This document shows, in pieces, positions 56,201 to 64,000 of a stretch of 64,000 bases of DNA. Below the pieces are notes generated by a model, which was given only the letters and a program-made list of their open reading frames with translations, was not told where the DNA came from and did no database searches. Where the stretch lies: assembly GCA_026770025.1 (NCBI GenBank), contig JAMXDE010000008.1, forward strand, positions 2,604,001-2,668,000. Reading direction: 5' to 3'. The DNA is from Craspedostauros australis (Eukaryota; Bacillariophyta; Bacillariophyceae; Mastogloiales; Achnanthaceae). The position numbers were made by a program, and so were the translations under genes. Numbering within the stretch: position 1 is the first letter of the stretch; each line of letters begins with the position of its first letter.

Positions 56201-57652
56201 GAGCACACAAGAAAACATGACGAAGAACATCACAGGAGTCGTATAGAACGACTATGTCAGTGTCAATAGGATTAGCTCGTACTCTACTCGTAGACGACCT
56301 TCTGCTTTGACCTGCTGAGGAGTGGTCAGTCAACGTGCGCAACACCGACGCTCCACCAACAGCCGGTGCCCTTTCCCCGTCCCCATCCGTTGTTTGTTGT
56401 TGCTTTTTGGGCGTCCGCAAATCGTGGACAAGAGCGAAAAAAGAGGAAGAAGAAATGGCGGAGCAGGGCGGCGCGAGAACAACGAAGAAGCCAGGATCAC
56501 TCCCCTTGGCTTGGGAGGAGAAGGCAGGTACAAATAGTCACAAAAGTGACAAGAACCACGAACAAGTCAACAGCTGCACACCACGCACACTTTCCATACG
56601 AGTGCCGTGCTGTACCGTGCCTCGTACACGCCGACGGCATACTCGTAGCTCGTACCATACGATGCAGAAGACTGCCGGTGAAGTCAACAATGTCAACCAA
56701 AGTCACCAACCGTGAACCCCCGCCCATTCATCCATACATCGTAAACTCACTCACCCGTCCATTCACCCGTTCATCCGCGGGCGCGTGGCGAGAGGCACTT
56801 GCCCGTCCGCCAACAAAAAGCCAAGCCACCAAAATCACGCAACGGCAACACCAAGAGAGAAGTCATCCATCGACGAAGGAATCTTGACCATCAGCGACTT
56901 TTGATGCATACTCGTATGTACGAGGTGTCCACGGCACAGCCACAGCACAACCAAAGGCCACGTCAACATCAACGTCAACATCAACACCAATGTCAACTGG
57001 CACACCACAGAGAGCAAACAACAACAGCGATTCCATTCGGGCACGGACATCCCCAAAACCTCCCTCAGACAAACAAGAAAGATCAGCACCACATCCATTC
57101 ACCGTCCCGCAAATCGGACAGTCGCCGCTTTCCGCCGACTCTCGTGCGCGCAACTCGACTTTTTGCATTTGGTCCTGTCTCAACGTGCAGGGGCGCCGTT
57201 ATTGTGTGCGTGTGTGTGGTACGTATCGTACCTTCGGTCCTTGCCCGCAGCTGACATACGCGTACTCGTACCACAGCTCGTACATTCTCTGACTGATCCC
57301 AGGGGCACATCAGCACGTTGAAGAATACGCCCACATCATTGATCGCAGTCCCCGATCGAGTGCGGGAGGATTGTTTGCAGTGGTAACAGCGATCGAGAAC
57401 GATCCAAGACAGTCCACAACAATCCAATACTCTGCAACGATCACATTCATTCCGACTTCCATATCGAATCTCCACATCGGTCGGACCTTCACCTCACGAA
57501 CGACGATATCGCTACTACAGCCAACCCCCACACGAACGTCAACCGAGACGACGCCAACCACGACGACGATAGCCGCCATTCACAACTCACAACTCAACAA
57601 CCATTCCAGCGTCCCAGACTTGACGGGGACGGTGCGGTGTCGTAGCAACCAA
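53287..57652. other. Intergenic region between FNTA and the HSF gene
   Basis: About 4.4 kb with only short, unconvincing frames on both strands. A CAACGTCAACATCAACGTC-type repeat lies at about 56955-57000. The last few hundred bases are CA-rich and probably form the HSF gene's leader. Confidence 0.55.
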
Positions 57653-59650
57653 ATGAACCGCACACCATTCCCGCTGAAGCTGCACATGATGCTGGAACAG
57701 GCCAGGAAGGAGAACATCACCGATGTCATCTCATGGTCAAGCGACGGCATGTCGTTTCGTGTGCACCAACCCAAAGTATTCGAAGCGACTATCATGAGAC
57801 GGTACTTCAGACAATCCAAATTCAAGAGCTTCCAACGCCAGCTGTACATCTACTCCTTCGATCGGATACGGGAGGGGCCTGACAAGGGTGGGTATCGCAA
57901 CGACATGTTCGTGGAGTGGGACCGAGAGCTGTGCAAGCAGATGACGCCCAAAAAGGTTACCAAGAACGAATCGTCTCAGGCAACCTCGAAGCAGTCTGGC
58001 CTCGGCGGGGCCCTCCCTACCCAGGATACTTCCATCACAATTGTTCCTTCCTTTGCCCAATCCATCGATGGTCTTACGTCCATGACAAGCGCGACGTCGA
58101 GCCGGAATTTAACGTCGATATCTCCACCACCGTCGTCATCGCTGCCATTGCCTCCGCAGAACCTCCAAAACGATGCATTGGCATCGAGTCTCGACATGGG
58201 GCAAGCGACAACATCCTTGATGATGCCGATGGCTTCTGGCACGTCACAATCGCACCTATCATCGACTGGCGGTAGCAGCTTCAGAGGAGCGGGGTACAAC
58301 TTTGGAACAGCAGCAGGAGGATCATCGTCGGTGATTCAATCATCGAATGGCCGCGCAGACGTGAACAATGGTCTACCAAACCATTTTCATACATCTGCCC
58401 TGGACCCCCAACAGCTGAACGTGGCGGGCGGGAGCATCGATGCCATGAAATCCACGTTCGATCCCATCCCATCAGCGTCCGTGTGGAATGGCAGAGCCAT
58501 GCCTCTGCCAGCACCGTTTCCAGTACCATTGTCGGGGTCAATCCCAATGCCAACATCAGCATCGACTCAGCCAACCCAGCTTATGAATCCATTTTCATCC
58601 CTCACATCACAGGAGGCCACACGGAATGCATCAATTTTGTCGGGGGGAGATCGTGCAGGGGTCACGACTATCCAAGCCGATGCAGTGCAAGCGAATAGTG
58701 GCACTCAAGGTGCTGCGGGGAGGACAGAGATGGCTCTAGCTCGACTGCAACACAGCAGGTCTCAATCAAGCGTCCACACGCATCCTATGTCGACCTTGCA
58801 AGGGCTAGACTCCGTCACACCAAGGGATACTGGTGCCATGGAAGAGCAGAAGCAACAAAGTGCGATGAGAAGTTCCACTGACAAGTTACCCTTGCAGCAA
58901 CAGTTCAACATTCACAAGCTGCAGCATGCGATGGTACCAGGGATGGAACCAAAGCAGCCGCAAGGGCATACAGCATTGCTCGGCGACCGGACTACTACGA
59001 CTACAGGCGGACTTGCACACTTGGTGAGCAACTTTGGCCAGTTGCCACCAGGCAAAGATGGAGCACATCGCGGGTTACAGACAAGCTACAGCACCGAATT
59101 CAACAAGCATGGCAAACGAAGCGCTGACAATCGTCGAATCCTCACCTCGGCGGTGCCTCATGCCAAGCAACTCTTCGGTTCAACCACCAGTTGGATCGCA
59201 ACGCGCCAATCAGCATCCCAACCAATACTAGAAGGCAGCAGCAATTTCGACGGCATTCCCTCTCCACCAATCACTTCACCGTTTCCAACCAGCAGCGAGA
59301 GTTCAAGCGGCCACATCCCGTCACAGTACGATCGACTCGCATCCAATGATGGATCGTTGCCAGATATTCAGGAATGGGAATCATTGACCAAGCATGATCG
59401 CAACGATCTATTTCATGCGGAGAATGCCCACGCTACAAGTGCTGTTGAACAACCTCATATGTCACCGAGAGCAAAGATCGAAACTGAAGCTCTCCGCGGT
59501 GTACGACAGGCGATGCAGATCCAAGCACAGCGCCAAAGACAAACAGCATCTCCATCAGCCGCGATGACGGAAACGGAAACAAAACCAACTGCAGCGAGAG
59601 CAACGGAAGCAGCCTCCGTAGCCCCGACGTACGGGGCTGGGCAAAAGTAG
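57653..59650 (+). CDS. Heat-shock-factor-type transcription factor
   Basis: 665 residues from the ATG at 57653. The frame is open further upstream, but the apparent earlier start (57371) is TTG, and the domain begins directly after this ATG. The HSF DNA-binding domain spans about residues 5-97: FPLKLHMML, VISWSSDGMSFRVHQ, RRYFRQSKFKSFQRQL, then YIYSFDRI and GPDKGGYRNDMFVEWD. The recognition-helix part SFQRQL is intact; the usual NLYGF that follows is YIYSF here. The rest is long, rich in Gln, Ser and Thr and without a visible leucine-zipper oligomerisation region, as in many diatom HSFs. It should act in the nucleus; HSFs are the largest transcription-factor family in diatoms, and most are not tied to heat. 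No intron is needed. A TCTCTCTAGAGAGA palindrome and an AG tract lie 60 bases after the stop. Confidence 0.88.
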   Translation: MNRTPFPLKLHMMLEQARKENITDVISWSSDGMSFRVHQPKVFEATIMRRYFRQSKFKSFQRQLYIYSFDRIREGPDKGGYRNDMFVEWDRELCKQMTPKKVTKNESSQATSKQSGLGGALPTQDTSITIVPSFAQSIDGLTSMTSATSSRNLTSISPPPSSSLPLPPQNLQNDALASSLDMGQATTSLMMPMASGTSQSHLSSTGGSSFRGAGYNFGTAAGGSSSVIQSSNGRADVNNGLPNHFHTSALDPQQLNVAGGSIDAMKSTFDPIPSASVWNGRAMPLPAPFPVPLSGSIPMPTSASTQPTQLMNPFSSLTSQEATRNASILSGGDRAGVTTIQADAVQANSGTQGAAGRTEMALARLQHSRSQSSVHTHPMSTLQGLDSVTPRDTGAMEEQKQQSAMRSSTDKLPLQQQFNIHKLQHAMVPGMEPKQPQGHTALLGDRTTTTTGGLAHLVSNFGQLPPGKDGAHRGLQTSYSTEFNKHGKRSADNRRILTSAVPHAKQLFGSTTSWIATRQSASQPILEGSSNFDGIPSPPITSPFPTSSESSSGHIPSQYDRLASNDGSLPDIQEWESLTKHDRNDLFHAENAHATSAVEQPHMSPRAKIETEALRGVRQAMQIQAQRQRQTASPSAAMTETETKPTAARATEAASVAPTYGAGQK

Positions 59651-59710
59651 TGGATGGCATGACATTTCTATTATACATAGAGTAGTTTTGCACGAGTAGA
59701 GCATAGAATC

Positions 59711-59724
59711 TCTCTCTAGAGAGA
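59711..59724. repeat. Palindrome TCTCTCTAGAGAGA downstream of the HSF gene
   Basis: A perfect 14-nt palindrome that continues into an AG tract (to about 59738). In the transcript it could fold into a short hairpin in the 3' UTR. Confidence 0.6.
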
Positions 59725-62700
59725 AAGAGAGAGAGACAGCAACATCGTAGGTACGGTACGCATCATAATCGGACGGTGTGCCAGGGTATTAGCTCGTATG
59801 GGATGGTGTTTTGTCGTGCCGTGGCAGAGCGGAGTAGCCCATTCCGAGTCTTTATGGATGTGGCCATGGATTGACGGGCAAAAAGATGAGACACGTCGTC
59901 GCAGACTCGCGCAGACGAAGAGGTCTGCGTCCAGGTACCGAAGCCTGACATTTCGACAACAGGGCACTGTGTGTTGGGACTTTTTCGCCGATCGATCACA
60001 GCGCTTCGTCATACACGAACCCAAGATGTGGCTGTCGAAACCAGCTGCATTTGATGTCCTGTTTGCTTCGATGCCGCGAGCCCACATCCAACCAAGGACA
60101 TATACATCCCATACAACTAACCGAGGTCCGGTATATGTATTGCGGACGACCTCATTCGCACGACCACACCCACGGAACACCGGCACACAGTGGCGATGGT
60201 GCATTCCCGCACATGTGTATGGCCTGGGAGCACCACCGTCCTCGAGACCTGCAGCGATTGTCTGTGCCAGTCCAAACAAAAGCGCGGCATTCAACTCAAG
60301 TGGACGCGTCCCAATCATCTCTCCTGGCACCACACGAGAAGAGAACGAGGTGTTTATGACCCGCCTGAGCCAAAATAGTACACCAAAGTCGGCGTCGCAT
60401 CTGCGATCCTGATATAAACTTTAAGAGGCCTTACCATATACTTCCTTTAGATATATGTAGAAGAACTACATTCTTAAAACGTATATTGGATGGGTTAGGA
60501 GGTCATGAAGGTACCTATTCTTTCGTGTTGTATCGTGCATTAGATTCAGTTTTTGGGATGCGACATGGATGCGACTCATCACTGATTCCAAATTTGATGT
60601 TGGCGAGCGGCGAAAATGTTCTTTTTTCCTCTCGCAGACGAACTTCAGCAAGACACTCGAAGCTGAACTCAGACGTGTCTACAGTCGTGTGAACGGGCAC
60701 ACATTCCGGCTGTTTTTGGCCCCAATTGATTGCACGCAGTTTCTCGCGGTGGACTTGGAACAATAGGTGAGGAGGAGCAAAACTGCATCAGAATGCGATG
60801 GTACGTGCGTGCACTGCGCCGTACCATACGACATTAGGATGGGATGAAGGTGCAGAGCTATCAGCATATTCCACCAGGTATAGTGGGATGCTACTTTTGC
60901 CTTTGCTGATGCTGGTAGTACTTCGTGAGCGCGGGAACTGTGATCACTGGCGGGTTCGTCAGACCATGATCTCGCGCGTTCCACGTGTGGCCTCTCATTT
61001 CATACAAGGGGCACGAGACTCTGTGACAAGATAGGTGCAGGAGGATAAGGTTCTTGTTCTGCGAAATAAAGTCAGCTGGCGACTACGGCACATTCCTGAT
61101 GTACGCTGCTGTGCTCTGCTGTGCTCTTCTCGAGTTGCTGAGTTGCCGAGTCGCCGTTCGTTGCGCCTCTTCTGGAGGATTTCGGAGTCTTGTTGCTGTT
61201 GTGGAAGTTTGTGGCTTCATTTTGCTCTTTTCTTGATCACGTTTCATTCCTTTTTCTGGTTCTTTTCCATGTCGCACCCAAAGAATTGCTGTGTACTTTT
61301 TCAGATGTCGGTGGACAGACAGACGTTAGATGTGGTGTTTTGGTGGAAACATGCATGGAACAAAACCAAATCAGATACTGCGCTCGCGAATTCTGGACTG
61401 CTTTGTGCCTGTTGATACACATTCCCCACGGAATCGTTTCTGGAACGCCACAAAACTGCGGAGTGGCTCTGCGAGAACAGAATGATGTACCGCACTGAAC
61501 ACAGGAAGGAGAGTACAGCAGGAGATCATGTAATACATCTGTTTTTTATCGTACATGCCCACATTTGTATTATTCGCCCATCGGAGGCTGATCACGTTCG
61601 ATCTTGTGATGGATCGGCTGACTTCCGCAGAATCAACATTCCACCGTCAATTCCAACCGTCAACGATGGTGTTGCATCCACAAGGTGCGCTTGGTGGTCA
61701 GCGGCGCAGGCAGACTTGGAGTGCGAGGATTGTCAGCATTGTTACCCTCATGAGATAGGTATGACGATCAGTTCCATGGTGCGTTATCGTCTCCAGAGTT
61801 GTTGTGGATCAAAGACGAAGAACAACGATGTGCTGACCATCTGGACGCCATATTGTGGATTGAGTTTAGGGTAATCGTATTGATTTGACAGCAGCGACGC
61901 ATAGAACAACAATTCTTCTTGGCGCTGCGGCAATACGATGACAATTTTGCTCCAGGCGAAGACATCGATACCATCGTGTGTCTTTTTTTTTGCGCCATGA
62001 ATTTGGTAACATCACTCGCTCTCGCTGATCGTCGTCATTCTCCGTTGTCTGCTGGGGCCGTTCGTGGCAGTCTGGATAGTCACAGAGCAAGCAACAGCCG
62101 GCGCCAACCATGAATGGCACCGGCGGTTGATGATTGGTGAACGCTGTTCCACAGGCGGATGCGATTTGTTGTCTCCCCCAGCGGTTGTTGGATTAGCGAT
62201 AGACGAGAAGCTGGTGGTGATCATCTGTACGGAAAGCGTCAGGGCAGATGGGTGGGATGTTCTGAGCAATGAAACAATAGTGCCATACTAATGGATGAGG
62301 TAGTGTGGATGAGGCTGAGAGCTTGTTCCGATTTCCTCGCAAGCACAAACATTTCCTAATTGATGGCGTGTGCTCGTCGTCTCTCCGCGATTGACTTGTG
62401 TTCGCGTGAGAGCAAAATGTGAGCCACTGCTCTGCGCTGAGAACTGGTGTCCATTTGCAAGAGAACTGCGCATCCCGATTCACAAGTCGAGCGACAAATC
62501 GCGCACACTCCAGAATACATTCGTGACTTTCCGATACGATACGACACGACATGACACGCTACTAATACCAGTACCATACGTATTGGATAGATTGACGAAT
62601 GGATGGATGGAGCGAGCTGTGATCATCCCAAGGATACCGTATCGACACACTTGGCGACGAACCATAGTCCAAGCATTGGTACCATCGCAGGACATGGTGC

Positions 62701-63459
62701 AGATGGGTGGAGCAAACGCTGGTACGTGCAGCCACAAATTGCTACACGCAACTGTGAAAGGGAATGGCGCAAGTCACTGATTAGCTCATGGGCAGAAGGC
62801 AGCACTTTTGCCTTGGAGTCAGTCCATTTGTACCAGACAATGTTACCAGCATCGTGGAGATTGCGTTGTACTTGGAGCAGAGCATTTGGGATCGATCATT
62901 CAAGAATCTTATTCCATTCGGCATGCCGCTTGGTGTCGGCGGCGATGGTGTCCATGTAGCATTCTGTGGCAATGCTGCAGGTGCCCACCTTGTGCCTACT
63001 CTAGCAATCCACTGATTAGATTCTTATCATTGAACGATAGGTATGTTCATACACTAGACAGCGTACGACAGCACCATCATACCCACTCTGGCTTGCGCAG
63101 GAGTGTGAGAGCCACAACCTGGAGTTGTGCCGTGCCAACTCCTTGTTTGCCTTGGGTCCTCCGTATCCAATTTCTGGTTCCCCGATTTTCTCCCAAATCA
63201 TTCTTGTGGATTTTTCAATAGTGGTATACGATGTTGTTGCGTGGGTAGCGCATTTGCAAACATTACTGCATTCATCCTTTGCACGATCCTCTCCGTTGGA
63301 TGAACTCCATACCTTGATTTCAACGCTGCGGACATACCCACCCACCAATACGATGCATGCGATTCACCCTGTGCTATTTTTAGTTCGGCGCGTTGTGTTG
63401 CCGGATTCTCGTTTTCTCTCGTGTTATTTCTCACGATAAAGTTGCAATATCTTCCCCTT

Positions 63460-63812
63460 TCCGCTGCGTTCACGGACTCCATCGGTTTCGACAGCCACAT
63501 GCCCGGACTGCCATCGTCTTCTTCGCCTTGTCGTCTACTTTGTAGTCGTCCAATTTCATTTCGCAATTCCGCCTGGTGCTATTCCTATGCCAACAAAAGC
63601 ATACCTATGTAGGGACCCCGTGTTATTCTTCGCACAAACATTTTTGTACCCTCACCTGAACGTTTCCATCACGCATTCTATCAGTTTCGACGTCTGGAGG
63701 GACGAACCACTCTCGTCCCCTCCGCCTCATTGTTTACTTTGTAGTCGTCCAATTGTTATTTCGCAATTCCGTCTGGTGCTATTTCTATCCCACCAAATCC
63801 ATACCCATGCAA
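63460..63812. repeat. Imperfect tandem repeat with a 199-bp period
   Basis: The block TACTTTGTAGTCGTCCAATT and following TTTCGCAATTCCG-CTGGTGCTATT at 63536-63600 recurs at 63735-63799. The upstream part also matches at the same offset (TCGGTTTCGAC at 63482, TCAGTTTCGAC at 63681). Two units are visible; more could lie beyond the window edge. Confidence 0.75.
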
Positions 63813-64000
63813 ATTCCGCTCCGTCGACATGCACCTTCTGGAGGGCATCGTCAGTGTCATGCACGATTGCCGCGATTGAGATGAGTCTATGCCATTCCAG
63901 TTGCATCAACCATTCATATTCCTCAATACTGTATGGTGTCCGGCTGATGGGAAAGGGGAGGTTGTGCCTGAGCGATCTACACGCTCCGAATTGATGTTGC

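Larger units (their letters stand above)
59651..64000. other. Gene-free 3' part of the window
   Basis: No convincing gene. Frames such as 59798-60412 (plus) and 59716-60333 (minus) overlap on opposite strands and look like chance. Two plus-strand segments read somewhat like protein: 62064-62291 (VVGLAIDEKLVVIICTES) and 62788-63015 (VGGDGVHVAFCGNAAGAHL). They could be exons of an unrecognised gene, but I cannot join them with confidence. Confidence 0.45.

Noticed and set aside
57371-57652. N-terminal extension of the HSF gene
   Set aside because: The apparent start at 57371 is a TTG codon and no ATG lies in the frame before 57653; the extension is Thr/Ile-rich and unlike HSF N-termini.
59798-60412. 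204-codon plus frame and opposite 205-codon minus frame
   Set aside because: Mutually overlapping frames on opposite strands, neither with a domain; a CxxC-K-K string inside does not match a zinc-cluster domain.

Overview
This is a nuclear genome window from a eukaryotic microalga, most likely a diatom or a close stramenopile. The evidence is GT-AG introns in several genes, a heat-shock-factor DNA-binding domain followed by a long Gln/Ser/Thr-rich tail, a polyQ protein with the KRxRF / IWF / RGLE pattern familiar from an expanded diatom family, an intronless GT61 glycosyltransferase, abundant Ty1/copia elements, and a two-gene PIF/Harbinger-type transposon. The species cannot be fixed from the sequence. 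I saw no operons, tRNAs, rRNAs or CRISPR arrays.

Layout. 1-6.7 kb: one clear gene, a two-exon TLC-domain membrane protein (minus strand), then about 3.9 kb without a recognisable gene. 6.7-20.4 kb: two closely related, defective Copia LTR retrotransposons head to tail. Each has its own pair of LTRs that look identical within the pair (943 bp and 933 bp). The hexamer TAGAGT lies before, between and after them. 21.1-30.1 kb: a third, more complete Copia element with a nearly intact pol. Its 5' end is rearranged and carries a 630-bp insertion, and its gag is broken. 30.4-31.9 kb: GT61 glycosyltransferase (minus). 32.7-33.8 kb: a 1.1-kb element bounded by near-perfect inverted repeats and TA dinucleotides. 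35.0-39.8 kb: a PIF/Harbinger-like transposon with a transposase (minus) and a divergent three-exon accessory protein (plus). 43.3-44.1 kb: a solo LTR of the third Copia family in inverse orientation. 47.6-59.7 kb: the host-gene part, with a polyQ RGLE-family protein, a possible plastid-targeted protein of unknown function, the alpha subunit of protein farnesyl/geranylgeranyltransferase, and an HSF-type transcription factor. The last 4.3 kb has no convincing gene but holds a 199-bp-period imperfect tandem repeat.

The host genes do not form a pathway together. The most informative story is the mobile DNA. The two tandem elements have lost the RT motif containing the first catalytic Asp and most of RNase H, and they share a Trp-to-stop change, yet their LTR pairs look identical. 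That implies recent mobilisation in trans. They share terminal signals with the third element: GGAAGGG before TGTC, CCAACA at the LTR end, and a 12-nt palindrome CGTTTNNAAACG directly after the 5' LTR. This makes a related Copia the natural candidate helper.

Limits: everything here is read by eye. Intron borders are inferred from GT-AG sites and reading frame. Domain calls rest on motif recognition, not on searches.
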